DNA from: Zingiber officinale
Taxonomy: Eukaryota; Streptophyta; Magnoliopsida; Zingiberales; Zingiberaceae
Length of the DNA: 64,000 bases
Direction: 5' to 3'
Assembly: GCF_018446385.1 (NCBI RefSeq)
Contig: NC_056004.1
Span: 24,124,492-24,188,491, forward strand
Shown: positions 1 to 10,272 of the stretch, one piece after another
Layout of the letters: every line of letters starts with the position of its first letter
Numbering within the stretch: position 1 is the stretch's first letter
Made by a program: the position numbers and the translations under genes
The notes under the pieces: model-generated
The model's database searches: none
Seen by the model: only the letters and a program-made list of their open reading frames with translations
What the model was told of the DNA's origin: nothing

Positions 1-149
1 TTTTAATTTTGATCCTATAAAATTTTTTATCAATCACAATCAACAAGTACTCAGAATGGATGACTTATCCATCTATAAAAAAAAAATCATCCTAAATACT
101 TGAAAAACATCATTTAAAGCATCATTAAACAACATAATCCACGTTGAAA

Positions 150-640
150 TCGAACAAATCTTCGTTCAATATATTATGGAGGTTCTTAGACAATTTTTGA
201 AGGCATATAAATTGTACTTTGAATAAAGTATTGAAAATTTGACAATTATCAAAAAAAGTAATGCTAAGCTTTAGAAACCACGGCGTAGCCATGAGAAAGC
301 ACGTGCTTAAGTAACCAGCCACCATCTTAAAGGAACACTAACACACCTTCTTAAAACACGAGTAGAATATGGTAAAGAGTACAATTATTTAGTTTAGGAT
401 CTATTTAAAGTGAAACACTTGCCCCGATAGGGTGATAGGGTGTTGCGGTTAAGTCCAATGATAAATTAGGTATATGAAATTTGAGATTCAATTATAGTAT
501 ATTATAGAAGATTTTTTTTTCATTGGATAGTAAATCCGAGAATATTTGCAGTTAGGATATGTCTCCATATGTGCTTTCTTAATTTACTCTGATAGTGAAT
601 AAAATTTTTTGATAAGATCAAATTAATCATCCTCAATTTA
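150..640 (+). repeat. Dispersed repeat R, copy 1
   Basis: This block is clearly related to 14448-14930 and 56953-57240. Shared landmarks in the same order are a stretch about AGTAATGCTAAG, CATAGCCATGAGAAAGCAC, AACCAGCCACCATCTTAA, AGTAGAATATGGTAAAGAG and TGAAACACTTGC. Copies 2 and 3 sit at the edges of the two mTERF duplication blocks. Copy 1 has no mTERF nearby in this window, so it may be the edge of a third block outside the window or an independent repeat. Class unknown. Confidence 0.7.
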
Positions 641-1035
641 CCCTCTAGTGCTTTTCAAATTCTAATATATTTAAAAATTTTCTTAAAACTCTAGTTTTCA
701 AATTTTAAAATAATTTGACAATTTTTTTCCAGAAAATTCATAACTTCACGTATTTTTAGAAGTTCATTTAAAAAATTAAACAGTTAAACTTCAAAATATT
801 TTATTAAAAAATATATATATTTTTAACTATATATATATTTAAAATTCTAAGTGTTATTTAAAAATTGTTCCACATACTTCTAATTGCATAAAAATATTTT
901 TTTTCTTAACTACTTAATAATGTTTTTCACTCCTACTAATTCCTAATGTATGTGAAAAGGAGAAAGAATAATATTAAAAGTTAAAGTTCCCTATGACCTT
1001 AATTTTAAGAGGAGAAATTAAGTTAAGAGGGAACA

Positions 1036-1101
1036 TTTCTTCTATTTAGCTTATTTGCTTTATATATATTTCTTCTATTTAGCTTATTTGCTTTATATAT
1101 A
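1036..1101. repeat. 33-bp tandem duplication
   Basis: Two directly adjacent copies of an AT-rich unit built on CTATTTAGCTTATTTGC. Looks like replication slippage; no function inferred. Confidence 0.8.
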
Positions 1102-1149
1102 CTTTATAATTACTTAACTTTGAACTATTTGTAATTATAAAAAAGGAAA

Positions 1150-2158
1150 AAATTACTGGTGCTGAGAGCACAAGAAAATTAAACATAGTTTTGATGTTGG
1201 CAAAAATTTAAAGTTAAAGTTAATTGTTATCTAATGAGCTTAACTAAGTGTGTAGGAAAGTTTTAGTTGAGGCTAGGCAAAGAAGTCCTGATTGAGTGAA
1301 TTATGCAAGAAGTTATGGTCAAGTGGATCGGGCAAGAAGTCCTAGTTGAGTGGATTGGGTAAAAGTATTGGCAGATCGAGGGCATCAGGTAGAAACTCTA
1401 GAGGTCGAAGACACTAGGTGGAAAGCCCTGGGGGCGTGGACACTAAGCAGAAGTCTAGGCGGGTCGAAGAAGTCTAGGTAGGTCGAGTACTAGATGTCTA
1501 GCGGGAAGTCTTGAAGGTTAAGATCAGATGCTGAGCAAAAGTCCAAATAGATTTGAAGGACTGGATGTTTAGTAAACAAGTAATCTCTCCTGAGAGAAAT
1601 GAGGACGGATTCCTTTGAAGGGAATAGTAAACGTCAGTTCAACTTAGGGTTTCAACAAAATCCAAAAGTCAAAACTATTTTACATATGTTTTATATGCTT
1701 GTGTGCTAACTCTATGTTTTAGAGACATATGTAGATCTTCAAATTCCATAAGCATGACCACCGACATAGCTTGATTCTGAGTTTCGAATCTAAAGGTATG
1801 ACTTCAGGAAGATTGTTGCGTCAAACAGTAGATTGGGCGCACCCTAGGATGATTGGAGGCATCTTGGATGGTTAGAGGCACCTCGGATGCTTGGAAGCAT
1901 CCCGAAACAACCAGGGTGCCCTGAAACTAGAAAATTATCAAGTTAATCGAATAAGCTTCATTGAAGGTGCCCTGGGTTGATCCGAGGCACCTCGGATACC
2001 TTATATAAGCAATGTTCGACCAAAGCAATCACATAATTCATCACTCATCATTCTGCACTCAAACGATCTTCGCGCTGCTCTAAAATTTGACTACGATACC
2101 AAAATGTTACTCCCACATTGACACTCTGCTATGGATCTTGTCTTCGTGTCGATATAAT
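1150..2158 (+). repeat. LTR I, left part (old Copia-type LTR)
   Basis: The start resembles the family B LTR start (a sentence-like run about 'tagttttgatgttggcaaa' followed by AAAGTTAA and TTGTTATCTAATG). It is followed by degenerate 'aagtcctagttgagtgg' repeats and then GAGGCACCTC-type palindromes at about 1845-2000, directly upstream of a TATA box (2002-2008). It stops at reversed LTR H. The matching downstream end with a primer-binding-like site is at 11298-11588, so this LTR is split by nested insertions. Confidence 0.65.
2002..2008 (+). promoter_or_regulatory. TATA box of LTR I
   Basis: TATATAA immediately downstream of the palindromic GAGGCACCTC array. The same arrangement recurs in the other LTRs of the window. 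Confidence 0.55.
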
Positions 2159-2731
2159 TGTAGGAATCTTATGCATAAAATAATACATAAAAGCAATAGA
2201 AAATGATTCCTCCAGAGATCCTTACGAATACAGTATATTCGTTCTTGCTACTCTATCAAATAAAATCGTTATCTTTGTTGCATGAATGATACTCCTGATA
2301 TCAACTTTAATTCGGATGTAGACCTCAGCGTGATCAGAACGTTCGAGCATTTATGGTATCCACATGAACAAGCCCTTCATTCATCGCATGAACTTAGTAT
2401 TCAGAGAAGCACCAACTATGTTGTGCTTGCAACAAAGGAGGTTCAACTAAGACAAGATGAAGAGGAAGAAGAAGAATTCATCACACAAAATTGAATTCCA
2501 AGAGGCTTTTTGTACTCATCCAAGGAATACAAAAGGTCTTTTGCCTTTTGGTCTTTTTTTAATTAATGATCCATTAATTTCTATTAATGGACATTAATCC
2601 TCTTTAGTGGTTGAGCCTAATCCAATTAGTCTAATTCGGATTAGACTCAATCTAATAATTTAATGGTTGGATTCATTTGAATCTAACTTAATGACTCTAA
2701 TATGGATTAGACTTAACCCAGTAATCTTAGG
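2159..2731 (-). repeat. LTR H, left half (reverse orientation)
   Basis: Reverse complement of the end of the LTR at 12114-13774. It reads into family A element DNA at 2732 and resumes at 10273, where homology to the plus-oriented copy continues without a gap. The outer flanks are ATAAT (2154-2158) and GTAAT (11298-11302), a one-mismatch target duplication. The short open frame at 2282-2494 lies within this LTR and is not a gene. Confidence 0.75.
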
Positions 2732-2889
2732 TGTTGGTGCAATATCCCTCAGGTCAAGGTTGACCTGGTTAACCAAGCTGAGTCTTGGTTTGGGTTTAGA
2801 TGTTTGACAATAAGATATTGATTGAAAAAGAGTCAAGTAGGTCAAGGATGACCGGATACTTGACTGAGAAGTCCTAACTGGGATGTTAG

Positions 2890-3270
2890 GCAGGAGGAAA
2901 ATCCTGGTGAGTGAAGCCAGGTGAAAGTCCTAGTGAGTGAAGCTAGGCAGATGGAAAGTCCTAGTGAGTGAAGCTAGGCAGATGGAAAACCCTAGTGAGT
3001 GAAACTAGGTGAAAGTCCTGGTGAGTGAAGCCAGGTGAAAGTCCTAGTGAGTGAAGCTAGGCAGATGGAAAGTCCTAGTGAGTGAAGCTAGGCAGATGGA
3101 AAGTCCTAGTGAGTGAAGCTAGGCAGATGGAAAGTCCTAGTGAGTGAAGCTAGGCAGATGGAAAGTCCTAGTGAGTGAAGCTAGGCAGATGGAAAGTCCT
3201 AGTGAGTGAAACTAGGCAGATGGAAAACCCTAGTAAGTGAAACTAGGTGAAAGTCCTGGTGAGTGAAGCC
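2890..3270 (+). repeat. Tandem repeat array in U3 of family A 5' LTR
   Basis: An about 30-bp unit containing GTCCTAGTGAGTGAAGCTAG followed by GCAGATGGAAA, repeated about a dozen times with small changes. The 3' LTR carries the same array with about three fewer units (8880-9170). Confidence 0.9.
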
Positions 3271-3617
3271 AGGCAAGGGAAAATTCAGATGGATCAAGGA
3301 TGATCGGACATCTGGTGTTGGGAAGTCCAAGTAGGTCAAAGGATTGACTGGATACTTGGCATGAGGAAATCCAGATGGGTCAAGGTTGACCAGACATCTG
3401 GTGGAAGTCCAAGTAGGTCAAGGGAGTGACCGGATACTTGGCACGACTAGAAAAGTCCAAGTGGGTCAAAGGGATTGACCAGACACTTGGTGGGAAGTCC
3501 TAGCAGGTCAAAGGAGTGACCAGATGCTAGGCATGATGTACCAACGGGTCAAGGTTGACCGGATGTTGGTTTGGGAGTCTTGGAACTTGGTTTTGGGCAA
3601 AAACCAAGTGCTGGATC

Positions 3618-3890
3618 GATCAGGGGATCGATCCAGGAGCTGGATCGATCAGTGGATCGATCCAGGATTTTCCCAGCGAACAGAAAGCCTCTGGATCGAT
3701 CCGTGGATCGATCCAGATGTCCCAATCGATCAGTGGATCGATTGGGACGCGGCTGCTTCGCGCGATAAGCGCTGGATCGATCCGTGGATCGATCCAGGCG
3801 TTTTTCCTAGAGCACAGAGGTGCTCTGGATCGATCTGTGGATCGATCCAAAGCCTCCCCGATCGATTGGGAACATTTGAATCGATCGAGA
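3618..3890. promoter_or_regulatory. Palindrome array GGATCGATCC upstream of the LTR promoter
   Basis: At least six units in which TGGATCGATC is followed by a few bases (often GTGG or AGTGG) and then its complement, ATCGATCCA; each unit can form a hairpin and also contains the palindrome ATCGAT. The array ends just before a TATA-like box at about 3909. Function is inferred only from position and repetition: binding sites or a promoter-proximal hairpin array. Confidence 0.7.
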
Positions 3891-3908
3891 TCCGACCGTT
3901 GCGTCGGG

Positions 3909-3914
3909 TTTATA
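3909..3914 (+). promoter_or_regulatory. TATA-like box of family A LTR
   Basis: TTTATAG just downstream of the palindrome array, followed by pyrimidine-rich DNA with CTTCTCC. The equivalent in the 3' LTR is at about 9778-9784. Weak match, called mainly from its position. Confidence 0.4.
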
Positions 3915-4403
3915 GCCGCAGGCGGACGTTGTCTTCGGCATCTCTTCTCCGATTCACTCCAGATCTTTCGCCAACTTCTCCACAGCGCTCTCAAAGATCA
4001 GATCGCCAGTTCTTGAAGGATCTTGGAAGCTTTCCAAGTCAAGAGGCGGATCAAAGGCAAGAAGAGAAGCTAGGGTTAGGGTTTTCTATACTCATTGTAA
4101 GCTTTGCGCTTGTATTTAGTTTCCCTTTCCTTTCTTCTTGTACTGAGAGTCTTGTAGGGCTTCTCCGCCCTCGGTAGTTACCGAAAAGGAGTGTTTTCAT
4201 AGTGGAGGGTGCGTGCGTGGTGTGGATCCTTAGACTAGTCACCTCTTGTGAGGTGGATACCAAGTAAACCAACCTTGTTAGCGTTGTGTGTTTGTTTCTG
4301 TTATTTTCCGCTGCATATCTTTGAAGAAACAAGCCACGCCGAGCGAAGAGCACACGACGAGCTATTCACCCCCCCCCCTCTAGCTACTTTTGGTCCTAAC
4401 AAG

Positions 4404-4415
4404 TGGTATCAGAGC
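4404..4415 (+). other. Primer binding site of family A
   Basis: TGGTATCAGAGC two bases after the 5' LTR end. This is the standard plant initiator-methionine tRNA complement used by many Copia and Gypsy elements. Confidence 0.92.
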
Positions 4416-4533
4416 AAGACCGCTCTTCACCGGAATCATCGCCGGAAGGGTCAAGCATAACAAGAAAAGCTAGAGGGTGAAGAAGTTGGAGCAAATTCTT
4501 CAAGTTCAAGACTTTATCAAGCTCAACTTCAAG

Positions 4534-6276
4534 ATGCAATTCCAAGATGGACTTGGTTTTGACACAAGGGTGGCTCCACCATACACTTCTACGAGTTTCG
4601 ATTCTTGGAAATCAAGAATCGAATATTTTCTTATGATGGAGATAGAGCAATGGTTTGCTCTAATGGAAGGCTTCAAGGCTCAAAGAAATTCAAAGGGCAA
4701 AGTTCTCAAGAGGAGCAAGTGGAGCCAAGAGCAAGTCCAAAGGTGCGAGGCTAATGTCAAAGTGACCAAGCTTTTGGTCAATTTATTACCAAGCACCATC
4801 CTTTGCAAAATTGGAGAATTTGAAGATGCAAAGGAATTATGGAGCAAATTGGACAAGCTTCATAAAGAGATTGCCTCCACTGTACAAGATCATGAAGAAT
4901 CCAGAGAGGGTGACTCTTTGGAGCAAGACCAAGAGGAGGACTCCGAGGTTGAGAGATGCTCAACCTCCGAAGAAGAGGAAATCCAAGAAGCTTCATCCTC
5001 AAGGGAATGCAATGAAGGGAACAAGGAGGGAGCATACTCCTTGTTTCATGTTCAAGATGATGAAGCCTCCACCTCTAGGATTGAGGGGGAGCAATCCTTG
5101 GTGACGCCGGATCAAGAAGAAGGAGAAGCTTCTACATCCGGGTCAAGTGAAGAAGAAGAAGATGGTGCCACCTCCGAAATTCAAGAAATAGCAAATGGAG
5201 GAGCAAGTGCCATCCCTACACAAGAAGGTATAAATGTTTCAATTAAAAATAAAAATCATATAATATGTTTTGAGTGTAGGGAAAGGGGGCACTACAAGAG
5301 CAAGTGTCCCAACTTGGCCAAGAAGAAGGGTCAAGTGACGCAAAAGGGCAAGGAGAAGCCCGAGGAGACCATTCCCGGAACAAAGAAGAGCAAGGAGCAT
5401 ATCATATGCTTCTCTTGCAATCAAAAGGGGCATTATCGGAGTCAATGCCCTAAGGGGAAGAAGATGGTCAAGGCTCAAGGAGGAAGCTCAAGTCAAGGGG
5501 GAGCCTCTAAGGTAAAAAGGAAGGTAACATTTATTGAGCCTACCCCTTTACATTATGGTAAAAAGCATGATAGTTCTAACTTTTATCATTTTAATGCAAT
5601 TTACCATAAGAATAGGAAGCATGAGGGCTTTAAGGAAGAGCATGTGGCCCTACATGCCAAAACTACTACACCTAAGGCTAGGAATGTAGGTAAAAGTCTA
5701 GGCAAGAACTCTAAGGATTGTAGCTACAAGCCTAGAAACAAAAATGCTCATGAACTTAATGGAAAAACAAAAACTAAGGACTTAGTGATGGAAAATCAAG
5801 TCTTGAGGTCAAGACTTGATAAAATGAAAAAGACCCTAAAAAGGATGGAAAATATCCTATTAGGGCAAAAAGAGCATAACCTAGGTTTAGGGGTACAAAA
5901 GCCATCAAATGGCCATAGAGGTTTGGGATACAAACCAAAGGCTAAGAAGGATGTGCCCACTTACCATAGAGTTCCATATAGTTATGGAACAAACCCTAAG
6001 TCTAGAGGTCAAGTCCAAGATACAAGGGAAGATATCCCTAGAAGTATCTTTGCAACCAAAGTGACTAAGACTTCTAAGAAGTCTAAGAAAGTCACTAACA
6101 AGGTCACAAGAGAGGCTATCCCTAGAGTTGACCTAGAAAATGTGACCAAGGCTTCTAAGAAGCTCAACAAGGTTACTAGGAAGGTATCTAGGGAAGTTAT
6201 CCCTAGTGAGTACCTAGAGCATCCAAGGAGCACCAATAGGTGTTGGGTTCCTAGGAGCATCTTCTCTACCCCATAG
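4534..6276 (+). CDS. Family A gag polyprotein with two CCHC zinc knuckles
   Basis: Retrotransposon structural protein of 580 residues that would form the virus-like particle and package element RNA. I chose the ATG at 4534; the open frame extends upstream to 4477 but without an ATG. The N-terminal part (residues 1-120) has the Copia-type gag pattern with a W-K-S-R-I-E-Y segment and an E-L-W-S-K-L segment. An acidic Glu/Ser-rich linker follows (about 120-235). Zinc knuckle 1 is at residues 245-258 (CX2CX4HX4C, core CFEC) and knuckle 2 at 292-305 (core CFSC). The rest is Lys-rich with a predicted coiled coil near 417-449. It ends in C-W-V-P-R plus seven residues and a stop, about where Copia gag passes into protease. 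There are no stops or frameshifts. Two knuckles instead of one is unusual for Copia gag. Confidence 0.9.
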   Translation: MQFQDGLGFDTRVAPPYTSTSFDSWKSRIEYFLMMEIEQWFALMEGFKAQRNSKGKVLKRSKWSQEQVQRCEANVKVTKLLVNLLPSTILCKIGEFEDAKELWSKLDKLHKEIASTVQDHEESREGDSLEQDQEEDSEVERCSTSEEEEIQEASSSRECNEGNKEGAYSLFHVQDDEASTSRIEGEQSLVTPDQEEGEASTSGSSEEEEDGATSEIQEIANGGASAIPTQEGINVSIKNKNHIICFECRERGHYKSKCPNLAKKKGQVTQKGKEKPEETIPGTKKSKEHIICFSCNQKGHYRSQCPKGKKMVKAQGGSSSQGGASKVKRKVTFIEPTPLHYGKKHDSSNFYHFNAIYHKNRKHEGFKEEHVALHAKTTTPKARNVGKSLGKNSKDCSYKPRNKNAHELNGKTKTKDLVMENQVLRSRLDKMKKTLKRMENILLGQKEHNLGLGVQKPSNGHRGLGYKPKAKKDVPTYHRVPYSYGTNPKSRGQVQDTREDIPRSIFATKVTKTSKKSKKVTNKVTREAIPRVDLENVTKASKKLNKVTRKVSREVIPSEYLEHPRSTNRCWVPRSIFSTP

Positions 6277-8700
6277 ATGGGTTAGAGAGTGTCAACTCCG
6301 ATTAGAAGGGTAGTTAACCTAACTTTGAGGAAATTGACACTCAAGGAGCATTTTCAAGGTTTTTGTTAACCTTTGAAAATGAAATGGAATTATTATTTAC
6401 TCCTTGAAAGAGTAAAATGTGCCTAACGGTGGAAAATTGATTTTATCTTAAAAAGGCATAAATTGGAAAAACCTAGAGAAATACCAAGTTGGGATTTTGG
6501 TATTCTCTTATAAATTTTAAGGCACTCCGGGCCTTGATTTATGTGATTACTCTTGAGGAAAAATGGAATATGCCAACATTTGAGGATAAGCTTAATTTCA
6601 ATTGGCATAAATTAATCAAGAGAATTAGAAATGCCCATTTAGGTTTTGGCACTCTCTTGAAGCACTTTGGGCAATCTAGGGTTTAAGTCTTAGGATTAGC
6701 TAAGATTAACGATACTTAGATAGGTAATCTAGGTATATCTTATTTATGCTAAACCTTGCCATGATTGTTTGCTCATAATATGCCATGACATCATATTTTA
6801 TCTTATGTGTATTTTGCATTCATGACTTGTCATGAAAAATACAAAAATACCATGTCATGCCATACATACATCATGTAGTTATAGGAATCTTTCTTTTGAA
6901 AGCTATTTTATTTTGATGTATGCCATAACATTATCATGCATTATGTTTATTTCCTTAAAAATTAAGGACATATGGCATTAGTTAAACAAGTGGCATTTGT
7001 TTACAACAAGTGGAATAAACAAGTGACATTTGTTTAACAAGTAAATCAACAAGTAACATCCTTTGTGGATGTCTACCTCTCAAAATGCCTAGATAGATAT
7101 GCATGATCCTAGAATAGGGCAAAACCAAAATCTTACATCTCACAAAGACCTATAAGATGACTTGTATGTGTTTCAGTGCACATTAGATACAAGTGAGATG
7201 TTAGGATGATGAACAAAACTCAAGATGTTGATTTAGTGCATTCTTTTGAGTTTTAAAGTTCATCAAAACACATAGTTATGTGTTTTCCCATCATTGGGAA
7301 AGCTAATGTACAAGTCATGTGCATTATGCCCAAGGAACATGATGGGATATTGGTTTTGAAAATGTTTTTAAAATGTTTTTGGAAAACCTTGGTGAAGACT
7401 ATCTTTTGATAGTAATCACCATTGAATAGTTAGACACAAACTTGAAGAAAACGCTAAAATTTTTGCAAGTTTTCAAGTTTGTGTCAATCTTTGAAAATAT
7501 GAAGTATTTTCATAGAAAACTATTTTTCCATGATTAAGTATGCCCTAAATAATGTCTACACGAAATTTCATGATTTTTGGATTTTTGTAGAATTTTCTAG
7601 GGGTTTCTGAAGTTGACTGAAATGGAATTTCAGCAACTATCAGAACTCCGATCGATCCATGGATTGATTGGAGTTCCTGAATCGATCCGTGGATCGATTC
7701 AGAAGGTAAATCTTGCGAGCAGAAGCTCGCTGGATCGATCAGTGGATCGATCCACACATACTGAATCGATCAGTGAATCGATTCGGTTGGTTCAATCGAT
7801 TGGATCCCAACTCCAATCGATCCAAGTTGCTGATTTTGGCTGGGAAGGCCTGACTTCAGCATCTTTGAACCATGGTTAGTCTATGTAACCATTCCAAACC
7901 CTTAAAATACATTTGTATACATAAAAAGGGTGTTTTCGTGTTGAAAACAAGGATGGAATGGTAAAGGAAGGCTAAGTTGAAGTTTAGGTTGAGGTTTGTT
8001 TCAAACTTTGAACATTTGAACCTCAAAACTTCTAAATTTGAGTTTCCTAAAGGTTTAGGGATTCCAAGTCATTGTTGATGCAATGACAGAAGTTACCACC
8101 ATGTCTTTAGGGGGAGGGACTCTTTAAAGACATGAAAATTATTTTTCATGAACCTTGGAAGGTGGTTAACCTTCTTTAAAGAAAATGCTCATGGACGAGC
8201 TTTTGAACTTGAAATGGGGAGTGGATATCCTCATTATTTCAAGTGGAAACTCAAGTGGTTAGAAAATGCTCAAGGTTGGGTATTTGTCTACATTGAGGGT
8301 GAAGTTAAGGATAAATGAAGGGTATGAGACCTTCATTGTCGTGTTGATCACAACGAGTGATGTTGTGAACAACGATGAGCAACTCTTCAGGGGGAGAGTT
8401 GTCAACAAATGGATTTGTTGATGTATACCCAAAATTGGGGCATGGGTTGATGTGTGCCCAAAGATGGGTTGATGTGTTTTATCAGTAGGGGGTTGATGTG
8501 TGCCAATAGGGGGAGAATGAAAGGACCTGTGAATGGAAGTAAGGTAGGTTTTCATTACCTAGAGGGAGTTTGCCCTCTTAGGGGGAGAATGAAAAGCTTA
8601 ACTTATGTGTTCATTACCTAGTGGCATGAAGAAGGAGGCTATAGGATTAGCCTAACTTACATGTGGGATTGTAAGTGTTATTGTGGTATTGTCAAACATC
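6277..8700 (+). other. Non-coding internal region of family A
   Basis: About 2.4 kb between gag and the polypurine tract. It has no pol-like frame. It holds a degenerate direct duplication (about 6423-6535 and 6545-6685), a 'catgaca/catgcca' rich stretch (6760-6960), a palindrome array (7645-7825) and short GGGGGAG purine runs (8109-8718). Confidence 0.75.
7645..7825. repeat. Internal copy of the ATCGATCC palindrome array
   Basis: Several ATCGATCC...GGATCGAT units like those in the U3 region of the same element's LTR, here placed between gag and the 3' LTR. Open frames of 70-88 codons on both strands here are translations of the repeat. Confidence 0.8.
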
Positions 8701-8713
8701 AAAAAGGGGGAGA
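8701..8713 (+). other. Polypurine tract of family A
   Basis: AAAAAGGGGGAGA directly before the 3' LTR. This is the expected primer for plus-strand DNA synthesis. Confidence 0.85.
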
Positions 8714-8714
8714 T

Positions 8715-10267
8715 TGTTGGTGCAATATCCCTCAGGTCAAGGTTGACCTGGTTAACCAAGCTGAGTCTTGGTTTGGGTTTAGATGTTTGACAATAAGATA
8801 TTGATTGAAGAAGAGTCAAGTAGGTCAAGGATGACCGGATACTTGACTGGGAAGTCCTAACTGGGATGTTAGGCAGGAGGAAAATCCTGGTGAGTGAAGC
8901 CAGGTGAAAGTCCTAGTGAGTGAAGCTAGGCAGATGGAAAGTCCTAGTGAGTGAAGCTAGGCAGATGGAAAACCCTAGTGAGTGAAACTAGGTGAAAGTC
9001 CTGGTGAGTGAAGCCAGGTGAAAGTCCTAGTGAGTGAAGCTAGGCAGATGGAAAGTCCTAGTGAGTGAAGCTAGGCAGATGGAAAGTCCTAGTGAGTGAA
9101 ACTAGGCAGATGGAAAACCCTAGTAAGTGAAACTAGGTGAAAGTCCTGGTGAGTGAAGCCAGGCAAGGGAAAATTCAGATGGATCAAGGATGATCGGACA
9201 TCTGGTGTTGGGAAGTCCAAGTAGGTCAAAGGATTGACTGGATACTTGGCATGAGGAAATCCAGATGGGTCAAGGTTGACCAGACATCTGGTGGAAGTCC
9301 AAGTAGGTCAAAGGAGTGACCGGATACTTGGCACGACTAGAAAAGTCCAAGTGGGTCAAAGGGATTGACCAGACACTTGGTGGGAAGTCCTAGCAGGTCA
9401 AAGGAGTGACCAGATGCTAGGCATGATGTACCAACGGGTCAAGGTTGACCGGATGTTGGTTTGGGAGTCTTGGAACTTGGTTTTGGGCAAAAACCAAGTG
9501 CTGGATCGATCAGGGGATCGATCCAGGAGCTGGATCGATCAGTGGATCGATCCAGGAGCTGGATCGATCCGTGGATCGATCCAGATGTCCCAATCGATCA
9601 GTGGATCGATTGGGACGCGGCTGCTTCGCGCGATAAGCGCTGGATCGATCCGTGGATCGATCCAGGCGTTTTTCCTAGAGCACAGAGGCGCTCTGGATCG
9701 ATCTGTGGATCGATCCAAAGCCTCCCCGATCGATTGGGAACATTTGAATCGATCGGGATCCGACCGTTGCGTCGGGTTTATAGCCGCAGGCGGACGTTGT
9801 CTTCGGCATCTCTTCTCCGATTCACTCCAGATCTTTCGCCAACTTCTCCACAGCGCTCTCAAAGATCAGATCGCCAGTTCTTGAAGGATCTTGGAAGCTT
9901 TCCAAGTCAAGAGGCGGATCAAAGGCAAGAAGAGAAGTTAGGGTTAGGGTTTTTTGTACTCATTGTAAGCTTTGCGCTTGTATTTAGTTTCCCTTTCCTT
10001 TCTTCTTGTACTGAGAGTCTTGTAGGGCTTCTCCGCCCTCGGTAGTTACCGAAAAGGAGTGTTTTCATTGTGGAGGGTGCGTGCGTGGTGTGGATCCTTG
10101 GACTAGTCACCTCTTGTGAGGTGGATACCAAGTAAACCAACCTTGTTAGCGTTGTGTGTTTGTTTCTGTTATTTTCCGCTGCATATCTTTGAAGAAACAA
10201 GCCACGCCGAGCGAAGAGCACGCGACGAGCTATTCACCCCCCCCTCTAGCTACTTTTGGTCCTAACA
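8715..10267 (+). repeat. 3' LTR of family A (1553 bp)
   Basis: Same start, order and end as the 5' LTR, with fewer tandem units (about 8880-9170) and a shorter palindrome array (about 9508-9760). Followed by the target duplication TTAGG. Confidence 0.93.
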
Positions 10268-10272
10268 TTAGG

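Larger units (their letters stand above)
1..1140. other. AT-rich intergenic spacer
   Basis: No convincing gene. The only structured parts are a dispersed repeat (about 150-640) and a short tandem duplication (1036-1101), listed separately. The 66-codon open frame on the minus strand near 125-325 lies inside the dispersed repeat and has no recognisable domain. Confidence 0.6.
2732..4401 (+). repeat. 5' LTR of family A (1670 bp)
   Basis: Starts TGTTGGTGCAATATCC and ends GGTCCTAACA. Order inside: GTCAAGGTTGACC inverted motifs; tandem array of an about 30-bp unit (about 2890-3270); further GTCAA...TTGAC motif pairs; palindromic GGATCGATCC array (about 3618-3890); TATA-like box (about 3909-3914); CCCCCC tract; end. 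It is 117 bp longer than the 3' LTR. About three tandem units account for roughly 90 bp and a spacer of about 27 bp within the palindrome array for the rest. Open frames of up to 217 codons across it are repeat translations such as WIDPWIDP, not genes. Confidence 0.93.
2732..10267 (+). mobile_element. Family A: complete gag-only LTR retrotransposon (TR-GAG type)
   Basis: Complete element: 5' LTR 2732-4401, primer binding site 4404-4415, gag 4534-6276, polypurine tract 8701-8713, 3' LTR 8715-10267. It is flanked by a perfect 5-bp target duplication TTAGG (2727-2731 and 10268-10272). LTRs begin TGTTGG and end CTAACA. The internal region is about 4.3 kb and has no protease, integrase, reverse transcriptase or RNase H frame, so it must depend on an autonomous Copia-like partner. 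The LTRs differ by only about a dozen substitutions by eye plus repeat-number changes, so the insertion is young. It splits LTR H. Terminal-repeat elements with a gag-only internal region have been described in plants as TR-GAG. Confidence 0.93.

Noticed and set aside
2282..2494. 70-codon frame with acidic C-terminus
   Set aside because: Inside reversed LTR H; no homology recognised and no conservation of the frame in the second H copy.
3524..4177. Long open frames (up to 217 codons) with WIDPWIDP / DRSVDRSR / SIRGSIQ repeats in several frames, also at 9414-10045 and 7545-7879
   Set aside because: They are translations of the palindromic GGATCGATCC array in all frames, inside LTRs or filler, and have no start context or domain.
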